Assembly (NCBI GenBank): GCA_023257195.1 | Contig: JALRCU010000012.1 | Coordinates: 1 to 64,000 of the forward strand | DNA: 64,000 bases | From: Holophagaceae bacterium | Lineage (GTDB): Bacteria > Acidobacteriota > Holophagae > Holophagales > Holophagaceae | Reading direction: 5' to 3' | Part shown: positions 17,972-26,222 of the stretch, one piece after another | Numbering within the stretch: position 1 is the first letter of the stretch | Layout: each line of letters begins with the position of its first letter | The notes under the pieces: model-generated | Databases searched by the model: none | What the model saw: only the letters and a program-made list of their open reading frames with translations | Told to the model about the DNA's origin: nothing | Program-made: the position numbers and the translations under genes

Positions 17972-18859
17972 ATGAAAACGCTCTCGCTTCGGGTTGATGT
18001 TGACACGCTGCAAGGTTCTTTATCGGGAATCCCCACGCTTTTGAAGATGCTGGACAAGCACGGCATCCAAGCGGGTTTTTATTTTAGTTTTGGTCCCGAT
18101 CATAGCGGACGAGCGATTCGACGTATCTTTCGTAAAGGATTTCTTTCCAAGATGTCGCGAACAAACCCCGTAAAACTTTACGGGGTTAAAACCATGCTGT
18201 ATGGGACGCTTTGGCCCGCCCCCATTATTTTCAAAGAAGCGAGAGCGTGGATGCTCAGAGCCGAGGAAGCGGGTCACGAAGTAGGGATTCATGCATGGGA
18301 TCATGTGGATTATCATGACTTGCTCGATCGCAAATCTGACCAATGGTTGACTCAATGGTTTCAGCAATCCCACGATGCGTTTCGTGATGTGTTTGGCAGG
18401 GCTGCGAGGGCAGCGGTGAGTCCCGCATGGCGATGTAACGACCGAACTCTCTTGATTCAAGAACAATATGGTTTGGACTACGCAGGTGATTGTCGAGGGA
18501 CGGAACCGTTTTACCCCATCGTCCAAGGCCAAGTTCTTAAGACTCTTCAGATTCCCACGACCTTGCCGACGCTGGACGAATTACTCGGATTAGACGGAAG
18601 AACAGCCGCAGACGTGAATCGAGAAATCATCCGTTTAGTTAAAGACGATGCTTTGAATGTCTACGCCCTTCATACGGAAGTAGAAGGCGGCGCCCTCCTC
18701 GAATCTTTTGATGATCTTCTCTCGGGCCTTAAGGCAGAAGGGGTCCGCTTCCTGACCCATGAGGCCTGGCTCCCTGAGTTGAAACAGCGAGCCATCTCAC
18801 CGCGCCCCATGGACCGAGGATTTCTTCCCGGTCGATCGGGTTGGCTCAGTATGGCCTAA
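17972..18859 (+). CDS. ArnD-like polysaccharide deacetylase/deformylase
   Basis: A 295-residue NodB-fold protein that follows E. coli ArnD along its whole length: LSLRVDVDTLQG at the start, FYFSFGPDHSGRAIRR, KLYGVKTMLYGTLWP, EVGIHAWDHVDYHD (metal ligands), YAGDCRG, LQIPTTLPTLDELLG and VYALHTEVEGG. ArnD deformylates undecaprenyl-phosphate-linked formamido-arabinose in the pathway that modifies lipid A and gives polymyxin resistance. No other arn gene is in the window, so the substrate may be a different bactoprenol-linked amino sugar. ATG at 17972 gives the same N-terminal length as ArnD; a GTG at 17966 is also in frame. Its TAA interlocks with the secDF TAG. Confidence 0.82.
   Translation: MKTLSLRVDVDTLQGSLSGIPTLLKMLDKHGIQAGFYFSFGPDHSGRAIRRIFRKGFLSKMSRTNPVKLYGVKTMLYGTLWPAPIIFKEARAWMLRAEEAGHEVGIHAWDHVDYHDLLDRKSDQWLTQWFQQSHDAFRDVFGRAARAAVSPAWRCNDRTLLIQEQYGLDYAGDCRGTEPFYPIVQGQVLKTLQIPTTLPTLDELLGLDGRTAADVNREIIRLVKDDALNVYALHTEVEGGALLESFDDLLSGLKAEGVRFLTHEAWLPELKQRAISPRPMDRGFLPGRSGWLSMA
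18164..18187 (+). repeat. Near-perfect inverted repeat inside the arnD-like gene
   Basis: AACCCCGTAAA and TTTACGGGGTT are perfect 11-base arms separated by two bases. In RNA this would fold as a 10-bp hairpin with an AACT loop. It lies in coding sequence (residues around TNPVKLYG) and is as strong as many terminators but has no T run. Confidence 0.85.
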
Positions 18860-21687
18860 GGCTGAATCTGCTTAATGGTTTCTTGAGGCGGGAACCAACG
18901 TTCCCAATAAACCAAAATAGGGCTTGCGATAAAGATCGAGGAATAGGTTCCCGTGATCACCCCAATCATCATGGGGAAAGCCAAGTTGTTGAGGGCAGGG
19001 CCGCCAAACAACCACAAACATCCTGAAACAAAAAGCATAGTGACGGACGTTAAAATGGTTCGCGAGAGAGTCTGATTAATGGAATCGTTAATGAGTTGGC
19101 TGACAGAAGCCAAGCGATATTCGGGTTTGTGTGAGTTTTCTCGAATGCGGTCAAACACTACGATGGTATCCGCCATGGAGTATCCCATCAGAGTCAGGAA
19201 ACTCGCGACGACGGGCACATTGAATTCGTATTTGAAGAACATAAATAACCCTAAAGCCATAAGTAAATCATGGAAGAGAGCCACGATACCTGCCACGGCA
19301 TAACTTGAAGTGAATCGGAACATCACATAAATCAAGATCGCGACACTGGCCCAAAGGACGGCTTGAAGCGTCTTCCGAGTCCATTCCCCCGAAATACTCG
19401 GGGAGAAACTCTCATTTTTAAGGATGCTGACTCCCCCTATTCGGTAACTTTTTTCGAGGAATGCTCGGACCTGAGCCGGCACTCCCACGGGGAGATCGTT
19501 CAACGTATCGAACATCCGGGTCGCTTGTTGATTCCTCGAATTGATAATTAGGTTGCCGACTTCCTGATACTTTAGGGATCGCTCCTTAAGATCGCCGGGG
19601 TAGTTCATAGGATTCTCTTCGGCAATGCGTTCTATTAAATTTTGGGTTCCTTCTAAATTTAACGATGGCAGGACCGAAGCCGTATCAAGATCCATTTCTT
19701 TGAAAATAGATTTTAAGGCGGCTGTTTGTACGGAGTTATCTTTAATATCACCGGTCTCAGATGCCTTAACTTTTACAGAAAAATCCTGAACACCTTTATC
19801 GCTAGTTTCATACGAGACTACTTTGGCGTCAGAAAAACCGTTGGCAGCTAATTTCTGACGAATAGTTTCAGGCTTAATGTCACCTTTAAATCGAACCGTC
19901 ATATCGTTACCGCCGACAAACTGCATGCCCAGTTGTATATAGGGGTTGTTTTGAGGAGCCCAGGGTCGAGCGATGAGAAAGGTTGCAAGGATGATGGCCC
20001 AACTTACTAAAAGGGCAACCCCTTTATATTTCATGAAATCAAACGTAGCATTTTGGAAGAACGTATGCGTCCCGACGCTGAGAGTCTTTGTTTCTGGATT
20101 GCGATCAAGAATCCAGTCATAAATAAATCGAGAGATGTAGATGCTGGTGAAGAGTGAAGCGACAACTCCAACGATGAGGGTCACCGCAAAACCCTTGACG
20201 GGCCCTGTTCCAAAATTTAATAACAAGAGCGCTGCGGCTAACTGGGTGACGTGACTATCGACAATGGTCCAAAAGACACGATCAAATCCGGCATCGATGG
20301 AGGCCCTGACGGATCGGCCCAATCGCAATTCTTCCTTGATACGCTCAATAATTAAGATGTTGGAGTCAACCGCCATTCCGAGAGTTAAGGCAAAACCGGC
20401 AATACCCGGAAGGGTTAAGGTGGCTTTGAAGGATCCCAAAAGACCCATCATGACAATCATATTAATAACAAGAGCTACGAGGGCGTTGACTCCGCTCCAT
20501 CGGTAGAAGTAAATCATGAAAATAACAATGGCAAAAAAAGCAAAGAAACTAGACCTAACCCCTGAGCGAATGGAGTCTAACCCCAATCCTGGGCCCACCA
20601 CCGTATCATCAAGAAATTTCATAGGCGCGCGTAGGGCCCCGCTTCTTAACTGACTCGCTAGATCCTCCGCTTCCTGTGTTGGGAATCCACCCCCTCGAGA
20701 AATGGAGACGGAGCCCCCAATAATTTTTTCTCGAGCCCCTAGAATGCTGACTATTTTGCCATCCAGCAAGATGGCCAATTGGCGATTTTCTTGCGCAGCA
20801 ACTCCGGTCAAGGCCGCAAAATCGTCAGCCCCTTTTTGGTTGAGGACGAAATGAACTTCGTTTTTACCAAACTGATCCGGACTACGATTTGCTCCAATAA
20901 TGTCTGCGCCGTCGAGACCTGTTCGACTATCGAGGAGCACCCAACGACGAATAACGGGCTCCCCCGGGGTTTTAACAGGGACATTGTCGACACCATCGGT
21001 TTGAATATCGGGAAATAACTCAAACTCAGAGGGAATTTGGCCATTGAAATATTTTTCACATTCCTCACGGGTAGCAAAAAATATAACATCGTTTTTTGCG
21101 AGAAGACGTTGCTCTAATCGACCTGGAGTGGAGAGGAGGGTTTTTACACGTTCGCGATCTCCCTCTTCGATACCCGGTATTTCTACAACAATGCGGCGGC
21201 CATCGGTACCGCTTGGAGTAATTTCAGGTTCGAGCACATTGGCCGGATCGATATCTCGAATACGTTTCTCAATCACTTCAAGAGCTCGGGTATTGGCCTC
21301 TTGGATAAGACCTAGTTTGTAATTTTCAGTTTGTGTGAGTTGAAAACCGGAACTCCCACTCTTTAAGTCGTAGCCTGAAATACGGGATTTGAGAATTTTT
21401 TCGAGGGCGTCTTTTTGTTCAAGGCCTATATTGTTTAATGCTAAATAATCATTCTCGATTGTGACCACTCCGGGAATGCGGTTAGCCAACATTTCCTGCA
21501 TTAAACGATCGCGAGTTTCTTTTAAATCGAACTTTAAAGCTTCTTCGCTCTCAACTTCAAGGACAAAGTGAACTCCTCCGCGGAGATCGAGACCAAGTTT
21601 AACCTTGTTGAGCGGCAGGAAAAAGTAAGCCGAGCCAAGACAAACCAAGGCGGTGGTAATAATTCTCCAAATCGTACGTTTCTTCAT
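18856..21687 (-). CDS. secDF: Fused protein-export membrane protein SecDF
   Basis: A 943-residue fusion of SecD and SecF, which use the proton gradient to help pull proteins through SecYEG. The SecD half opens with one helix and LGLDLRGGVHFVLEVE, then a large periplasmic domain and five helices including GMAVDSNILIIERIKEE. The SecF half starts near residue 548 (MKYKGVALLVSWAII) and ends with LMGYSMADTIVVFDRIREN and a final helix. Conserved aspartates and arginines of both halves are present. SecDF fusion is known in Bacillus and other lineages. It lies 19 bases after yajC on the minus strand. Its TAG overlaps the arnD-like TAA. Confidence 0.96.
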   Translation of the reverse strand: MKKRTIWRIITTALVCLGSAYFFLPLNKVKLGLDLRGGVHFVLEVESEEALKFDLKETRDRLMQEMLANRIPGVVTIENDYLALNNIGLEQKDALEKILKSRISGYDLKSGSSGFQLTQTENYKLGLIQEANTRALEVIEKRIRDIDPANVLEPEITPSGTDGRRIVVEIPGIEEGDRERVKTLLSTPGRLEQRLLAKNDVIFFATREECEKYFNGQIPSEFELFPDIQTDGVDNVPVKTPGEPVIRRWVLLDSRTGLDGADIIGANRSPDQFGKNEVHFVLNQKGADDFAALTGVAAQENRQLAILLDGKIVSILGAREKIIGGSVSISRGGGFPTQEAEDLASQLRSGALRAPMKFLDDTVVGPGLGLDSIRSGVRSSFFAFFAIVIFMIYFYRWSGVNALVALVINMIVMMGLLGSFKATLTLPGIAGFALTLGMAVDSNILIIERIKEELRLGRSVRASIDAGFDRVFWTIVDSHVTQLAAALLLLNFGTGPVKGFAVTLIVGVVASLFTSIYISRFIYDWILDRNPETKTLSVGTHTFFQNATFDFMKYKGVALLVSWAIILATFLIARPWAPQNNPYIQLGMQFVGGNDMTVRFKGDIKPETIRQKLAANGFSDAKVVSYETSDKGVQDFSVKVKASETGDIKDNSVQTAALKSIFKEMDLDTASVLPSLNLEGTQNLIERIAEENPMNYPGDLKERSLKYQEVGNLIINSRNQQATRMFDTLNDLPVGVPAQVRAFLEKSYRIGGVSILKNESFSPSISGEWTRKTLQAVLWASVAILIYVMFRFTSSYAVAGIVALFHDLLMALGLFMFFKYEFNVPVVASFLTLMGYSMADTIVVFDRIRENSHKPEYRLASVSQLINDSINQTLSRTILTSVTMLFVSGCLWLFGGPALNNLAFPMMIGVITGTYSSIFIASPILVYWERWFPPQETIKQIQP

Positions 21688-21706
21688 GGAGGCCCCTAAT
21701 ATTTAC

Positions 21707-22042
21707 TTAGTCTTTTTTTTGAGTCTCGTTCGCAAACGCGACGACGGATTGACGACGAGCCTTCACGACGGAGCCACCGAGTTTTAAATAGATAATATTG
21801 TCAGAAGCAGGATCGAGTCGATCAATGGTCGCAAAAAGCCCCGAGCTTAGGAGGACTTCATCCCCTGCCTTAAGTTTGGATAGACGTGCTTCCATTTCTT
21901 TTCGAGCGACACTTTGGGGCCGAATAAGAAAAAAGTAAAAAAGAACAACCATGCCAAGGGGCAGGATCAGGGAAGCCCATAGAGGCTGGGCGGAAGCAGA
22001 ATTGGTAGCCATTTGAAAAGCCAGCATAGCGATTAACTCCAT
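21707..22042 (-). CDS. yajC: Preprotein translocase subunit YajC
   Basis: A 111-residue membrane protein with one helix (ASLILPLGMVVLFYFFLIRPQ, in part) followed by the basic segment ARKEMEARLSKLKAGDEVLLSSGLFATI, which is diagnostic for YajC. YajC binds SecDF and AcrB-type pumps and is an accessory part of the Sec holotranslocon. It sits 6 bases after tgt and 19 bases before secDF; tgt-yajC-secDF is a widely conserved order. The start is ATG at 22042. Confidence 0.95.
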   Translation of the reverse strand: MELIAMLAFQMATNSASAQPLWASLILPLGMVVLFYFFLIRPQSVARKEMEARLSKLKAGDEVLLSSGLFATIDRLDPASDNIIYLKLGGSVVKARRQSVVAFANETQKKD

Positions 22043-22048
22043 TCTTTA

Positions 22049-23209
22049 TTAAGTCTCAGGTTGGGATTGCCAACGATCCTGCGTCGCTTTGGCAAAAGAG
22101 GCAAATTGGCCCTTCTGAATGGCGATTCGCGCGGATCGCGTGAGTTCTACAGTGTAACTTAAGTTATGAATTGTATTGAGGGTTAAGCCCAAAAACTCAT
22201 CAGCTTTCATTAAGTGATGAAGGTAAGCTTTTGAGAATCCACGGCAGGTGTAGCAACCGCATTGGGGATCTAATGCCTCGTCACTTCGACGATGGGTCGC
22301 GTTCTTAATATTTATTCGACCATGGGAAGTTAAAAGCCTTCCGTGACGAGCCTCGCGGGAGGGTGAAACGCAATCGAAGAGATCGACGCCTAATTCAATC
22401 CCCTTCAAAATATCCTCAGGAGAACCCACGCCCATTAAGTATCGTGGACGATCTTTCGGAAGTCGGGGAACTAAATCCCGGAGGGTGGACTCCATGACCT
22501 CCTTTGGCTCCCCCACGCTGAGTCCCCCGATTGCAAATCCCTCAAAGGGATGGGCGAGATCGATGGCAAGAATGTCTTCTAAATGTTTTTTTCGGATATC
22601 GAGATTGGTCCCCCCTTGATTAATGGCGAAGAGACCTTGGTGGGCTGCTAACGGGGTCCGTCGGCACCGTGCTAACCATCGGGTGGTTCGATTCACGCTG
22701 GCTTCGAGGGAAAGCCGGTCGAGTCCTGCCGCAGGGCATTCATCAAAAGCCATCACGATATCTGATCCGAGCTGACTCTGAATCTCAATGCTTTTTTCAG
22801 GAGTGAGATGGTGTGTAGATCCATCCAGATGCGATTGAAAAGCGACCCCGTCTTCAGAAATTTTTCGCATACTCGCAAGAGAAAAAACCTGGAAGCCACC
22901 CGAGTCTGTGAGTATCGGGCCCTGCCAATTCATAAAACGATGGAGACCTCCGAGTGACTGGATAATCTCGGAACCCGGCCTTAGATGAAGATGGTACGTG
23001 TTGCCTAAAATAACCTGGGGCCCTATGGCATCCAGTTGGTCCGGAGTCAGGCATTTGACGGTTGCCTGGGTTCCCACGGGCATAAAGGCAGGCGTCGAGA
23101 CGGTCCCATGAGCGGTTGCAAAATGAGCAGCCCGTGCCTCACCCTCTTCAGCGTCTATGTGCAACCCAAATAGAGGAACGGCATTCTTACGTAGGCTGTT
23201 TATTTCCAT
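22049..23209 (-). CDS. tgt: tRNA-guanine transglycosylase
   Basis: A 386-residue enzyme that exchanges guanine 34 for preQ1 in tRNAs with GUN anticodons, the committed step of queuosine formation. The nucleophile and base pocket are in TDSGGFQVFSL and GGLSVGEPKEVM; the structural zinc site is CGCYTCRGFSKAYLHHL. The first residues up to LFGLHIDAEEG may be a little longer than usual, so a start a few codons later is possible. It is first in the tgt-yajC-secDF operon and diverges from tonB across 249 bases. Confidence 0.95.
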   Translation of the reverse strand: MEINSLRKNAVPLFGLHIDAEEGEARAAHFATAHGTVSTPAFMPVGTQATVKCLTPDQLDAIGPQVILGNTYHLHLRPGSEIIQSLGGLHRFMNWQGPILTDSGGFQVFSLASMRKISEDGVAFQSHLDGSTHHLTPEKSIEIQSQLGSDIVMAFDECPAAGLDRLSLEASVNRTTRWLARCRRTPLAAHQGLFAINQGGTNLDIRKKHLEDILAIDLAHPFEGFAIGGLSVGEPKEVMESTLRDLVPRLPKDRPRYLMGVGSPEDILKGIELGVDLFDCVSPSREARHGRLLTSHGRINIKNATHRRSDEALDPQCGCYTCRGFSKAYLHHLMKADEFLGLTLNTIHNLSYTVELTRSARIAIQKGQFASFAKATQDRWQSQPET

Positions 23210-23458
23210 GTTTTACAATCCCTTTCTAGATTATGCGCCCAACTTGTGAGATTGAGGATCAAAGAGAAACCTGCTATTTTTTGAGGGCATTTCTCGGGTC
23301 GCCGCAGTGTCGTCACAATATTGATACAGAATGATTGATCTTGACCTTCACTCGCTTTCTTGTGATCTTATGAAGATTGAAATGTGCTTTATGCCGGATG
23401 ACCTTGAGGATCTTACAAGAATTTAACTCTCATATCCCCTGAAGTATCTAGGAGCAAC
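23210..23458. other. Divergent intergenic region between tgt and tonB
   Basis: This 249-base gap must hold the promoters of the tgt-yajC-secDF operon (minus) and the Ton operon (plus). A TTGACC at 23341-23346 is the best -35-like match for the plus strand, but no good -10 box follows at standard spacing. I see no clear Fur box, although ton genes are often iron-controlled. AGGAG at 23450-23454 is the tonB ribosome-binding site. Confidence 0.4.
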
Positions 23459-24208
23459 ATGAGTCCCGAAGCATCAAAAGTCAGCACTCCAACGGTTCGT
23501 TTTGAATCGCTTGAAGATGCCGTCTACAAACCCTACATCTCGGACGGCAACAAGGCCATTCAACAAGCTGATCCCAAAGTGACGATCCCATTAACTTTGG
23601 CTGCTTACACCGTCATTGGACTTGCTACTTTTTATCTTGCAGCGACCAAAACCGAAGTGGGTCAGAAGATCGTAACCTCCGCAGTGAATTTACTTGAGGT
23701 GACTGAGGAAAATGCCCCACCCCCGCCGCCGCCACCTCCCTCGTCGACTCCTCCTGCACCTTCTTTCATCGCAAAAGATTTAACACCCATTACCCCTGAC
23801 CAAAATTCTATTCCTGAAACTCCTAAAGAATTGCCCAAGCAGGATTTGTCAAATACAGGGGTTGGGAGCAGCGCCGTGGGTATGCTGGGCGGTGTGGCGG
23901 GTGGCCAAGTAGGTGGAGCTGGAAGAGTGATCGATTTTGACTTCTCGCAAGTGAACATCAAATATCAACCCCCGGCGCCTGCGTACCCTGCCATGGCGAA
24001 GATGGCTCGTATCCAGGGGACGGTTGTGGTTGAAATTACCATTGGCCCCGATGGCATCCCGGCTTCTGCAGTAGCCAAAGAGGGCCCTGCGCAGTTACGG
24101 CAACATGCGGTTGATTATGCGATGAAATGGCGCTTTGAACCCGCCACTCTCAATGGTCAACCTCAGTACGCCCGGTTTAAACTTATTATGCCCTTTAGAC
24201 TCAACTAG
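23459..24208 (+). CDS. tonB: TonB energy transducer
   Basis: A 249-residue protein with a 40-residue cytoplasmic tail, one transmembrane helix (about 42-62), a linker with eight consecutive prolines at 87-94, a glycine-rich stretch (GMLGGVAGGQVGGAGR), and a C-terminal TonB domain from about residue 165 (YPAMAKMARIQGTVVVEITI, DYAMKWRFEPATLNG). TonB reaches across the periplasm to pull on the plug of outer-membrane receptors using force from ExbBD. The unusually long N-terminal tail is more typical of Acidobacteriota/Bacteroidota-type TonB than of E. coli. It leads the operon with exbB and two exbD genes; the two receptors in this window are likely clients. Confidence 0.92.
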   Translation: MSPEASKVSTPTVRFESLEDAVYKPYISDGNKAIQQADPKVTIPLTLAAYTVIGLATFYLAATKTEVGQKIVTSAVNLLEVTEENAPPPPPPPPSSTPPAPSFIAKDLTPITPDQNSIPETPKELPKQDLSNTGVGSSAVGMLGGVAGGQVGGAGRVIDFDFSQVNIKYQPPAPAYPAMAKMARIQGTVVVEITIGPDGIPASAVAKEGPAQLRQHAVDYAMKWRFEPATLNGQPQYARFKLIMPFRLN

Positions 24209-24212
24209 TTTT

Positions 24213-24413
24213 ATGGACTCATCCCCGATGACCAACCGTCGCTATCTTTTTGGATCCCTCTTTGCCTTCGGGCTCATGGCTTTGCTGCTGCTTGTGGCCC
24301 CGCCCGTGTCTCCTGCTAAATCCAAAATGTCTCAGGATGTCGCTGCGCAAGATTCCGAACTGTCTCGCATTATGCCCCTTCTTCAATCCCCTGCTTCTTC
24401 CCCCCGTAAGTAA
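24213..24413 (+). CDS. Small single-span membrane protein inside the Ton operon
   Basis: A 66-residue frame filling the gap between tonB and exbB. After a short polar start (MDSSPMTNRRYL) it has one hydrophobic segment (FGSLFAFGLMALLLLVAPP) and a polar tail ending LQSPASSPRK. The arrangement, positive residues before the helix and a small polar tail after it, suggests an inner-membrane protein or an uncleaved signal anchor. It starts 4 bases after tonB and stops 29 bases before exbB. Neither ATG 24213 nor the internal ATG 24228 has a strong ribosome site, so it may be translated by coupling. I recognise no family. Confidence 0.45.
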   Translation: MDSSPMTNRRYLFGSLFAFGLMALLLLVAPPVSPAKSKMSQDVAAQDSELSRIMPLLQSPASSPRK

Positions 24414-24442
24414 CCCCCTCCAAACTTTTTAAAGGAACTTTT

Positions 24443-25150
24443 ATGAACTTTCTTCTTCCCCTAGCGATGATGGACGAAGGCGGATTTTCCATTGTGGACT
24501 CCGTTCTTGAAGCATCCATTGCGAATCAGATCATTATCGCCATCCTCTTTTACCTTTTAGGCTATCAAATCTACATTGCGATGGAACGCTATGTAACTTA
24601 CCGCGATAGCGAGGAAGCTACTGGAAAGTTTTTAAAACTTTTCATGGAATCTTTGAAGAAAGGTGATTTTGACGCTGCCAAGAAAGCAGCCATGACTCAC
24701 AATAAGAGTCACGTCGCTCTTGTGCTGAAGCACTCCTTGGACATCTACCAATTTGAATTGACTCTTCGGGCTAAAAATCCTAACCATAATGTGATTGAAT
24801 CGGTCCAACGCTCGCTCGAGCGCGGGACAGCCGAAGTCACCGAGTTACTCAAAAAAGGTCTCGCTAATTTGGCCACCATCGGTGCCTTGGCGCCGTTTAT
24901 TGGTCTTCTCGGAACCGTCGTTGGCATCATGCGCGTATTCTCGGATTTGAAGCGTACGGGTGCAGGAGATATCAATGTGCTCGCGGGATCCATCGGTGAA
25001 GCTCTATTTGCTACCGCACTTGGTCTCCTGGTCGCCATCCCTGCGGTTTGGGTCTATAACCTTTTTACTGGAAAACAGGAAAAAGTTGTGATGGGCATCC
25101 ACAGCGCTTCATCGCAAATGGTGGATGAATTTATTCGACGGGAGAGCTAG
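24443..25150 (+). CDS. exbB: MotA/TolQ/ExbB proton channel protein
   Basis: A 235-residue protein with a first helix at about 26-46 (NQIIIAILFYLLGYQIYIAM), a cytoplasmic helical region, and the conserved pair of helices in LATIGALAPFIGLLGTVVGI and EALFATALGLLVAIPAVWVYN. ExbB pentamers form the stator of the Ton motor around an ExbD dimer, converting proton flow to TonB movement. AAAGGA precedes the ATG. The genes tonB, exbB, exbD, exbD in order define a Ton system; the Tol alternative is unlikely because no tolB or pal follows. Confidence 0.93.
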   Translation: MNFLLPLAMMDEGGFSIVDSVLEASIANQIIIAILFYLLGYQIYIAMERYVTYRDSEEATGKFLKLFMESLKKGDFDAAKKAAMTHNKSHVALVLKHSLDIYQFELTLRAKNPNHNVIESVQRSLERGTAEVTELLKKGLANLATIGALAPFIGLLGTVVGIMRVFSDLKRTGAGDINVLAGSIGEALFATALGLLVAIPAVWVYNLFTGKQEKVVMGIHSASSQMVDEFIRRES

Positions 25151-25196
25151 AATTCTTTCGAAAGCTCATCCTAATTACACTTTTTGAGGATTTATC

Positions 25197-25700
25197 ATGG
25201 GTATGTCAGTCGGCAGTAAAGGCGGCATCAAGTCCGATATCAACGTCACTCCACTCGTTGATATCATGCTCGTCCTTTTGATTATTTTCATCATCGTGAC
25301 CCCTGCGGTAAATAACTCGGTGAAATTGCCCTTGGCTAAACATAGTCCTAAAGTTGATAAGGCCTCCGGGGCAGTTTATCTGACGATCTACTACGGAGCC
25401 ATTAAAGGACCCGATGGTGAATTCTTAAGACCAGGACCGATTACCATTGATGACAATGCGGCTCGCAAGAAAGAGTTCACTCTTGAAAACGCAGCATCAG
25501 CCGCTGAATTAGGAGACTGGATTAATAAAAGCGTGAGCAGTCTTGAGGATAAGAGAATTTTTATTAAAGCGGATGCAGAAATCCCTTTTAAATACATCAA
25601 TATGCTCTTTCAGCTCGCCCGAAAAAATGGTGCAGATGAAGCCTCCATCGTTACCAATGATGGAGAATCTCAAAAGAATAAAGAAACTAATTCAAATTAA
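25197..25700 (+). CDS. exbD: Biopolymer transport protein ExbD (first copy)
   Basis: A 167-residue protein: a short cytoplasmic start, one transmembrane helix beginning SDINVTPLVDIMLVLLIIF with the essential proton-carrying aspartate (VDIML), then a periplasmic domain. That domain carries an insertion of about 25 residues around positions 60-85 (YYGAIKGPDGEFLRPGP) compared with the second copy, and ends with IFIKADAEIPFKYINMLFQL. GAGGA lies before the ATG. It is followed 15 bases later by a second exbD, so the motor could hold an ExbD heterodimer. Confidence 0.92.
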   Translation: MGMSVGSKGGIKSDINVTPLVDIMLVLLIIFIIVTPAVNNSVKLPLAKHSPKVDKASGAVYLTIYYGAIKGPDGEFLRPGPITIDDNAARKKEFTLENAASAAELGDWINKSVSSLEDKRIFIKADAEIPFKYINMLFQLARKNGADEASIVTNDGESQKNKETNSN

Positions 25701-25715
25701 GATTCAGGGGATCGT

Positions 25716-26186
25716 ATGAATTCAGGTGGTTCAAGAGGCCAAATTAACAGCGACATTAATGTCACCCCGCTGATCGACATCATGCTAGTGCTCTTAATTG
25801 TCTTCATAGCCATGGTGCCTGCTTTAAACAAAGCAGCGAAGGTTGTTGTCCCTCAAGTGAATACCCAAGTGAATCCTCCCAAGTCTAAGGAAGTTCCCAT
25901 TGTGGTTTCTGTGACCAGCGAAGGACGCTTCTTTCTCCAAACCAAAGAAATCCAACTCGCTGATATGACCGAGCAACTCTACGATGTCATTCGACTTCAA
26001 CCCTTCAATCTTCGCCGTGTGATTTTAAAAGTCGATGAAGATGCTCGATTCCAATATGCGGTTGACGCCCTTGATCGGATCCGGCTTGCCGGGGACCGAG
26101 TGAAGCAAGAAACCCGTGAAAATCCGAAGTTTGAAGGACTAGACGGCGGAGACGTTAAGGTTCCTATTAGTTATCTTCGTAAATAG
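25716..26186 (+). CDS. exbD: Biopolymer transport protein ExbD (second copy)
   Basis: A 156-residue paralogue of the preceding gene. It keeps SDINVTPLIDIMLVLLIVF with the aspartate, has a compact periplasmic domain (VPIVVSVTSEGRFFLQTKEI, RRVILKVDEDARFQYAVDAL), and a longer C-terminal tail of about 30 residues ending VPISYLRK. Duplicated exbD genes after one exbB are common in Acidobacteriota, Bacteroidota and Myxococcota. The two copies differ enough not to be a recent duplication. recO begins 36 bases after the stop. Confidence 0.92.
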   Translation: MNSGGSRGQINSDINVTPLIDIMLVLLIVFIAMVPALNKAAKVVVPQVNTQVNPPKSKEVPIVVSVTSEGRFFLQTKEIQLADMTEQLYDVIRLQPFNLRRVILKVDEDARFQYAVDALDRIRLAGDRVKQETRENPKFEGLDGGDVKVPISYLRK

Positions 26187-26222
26187 AGCTGTCAACTTCG
26201 GGTACCCCTTTAGACTTAAGGC

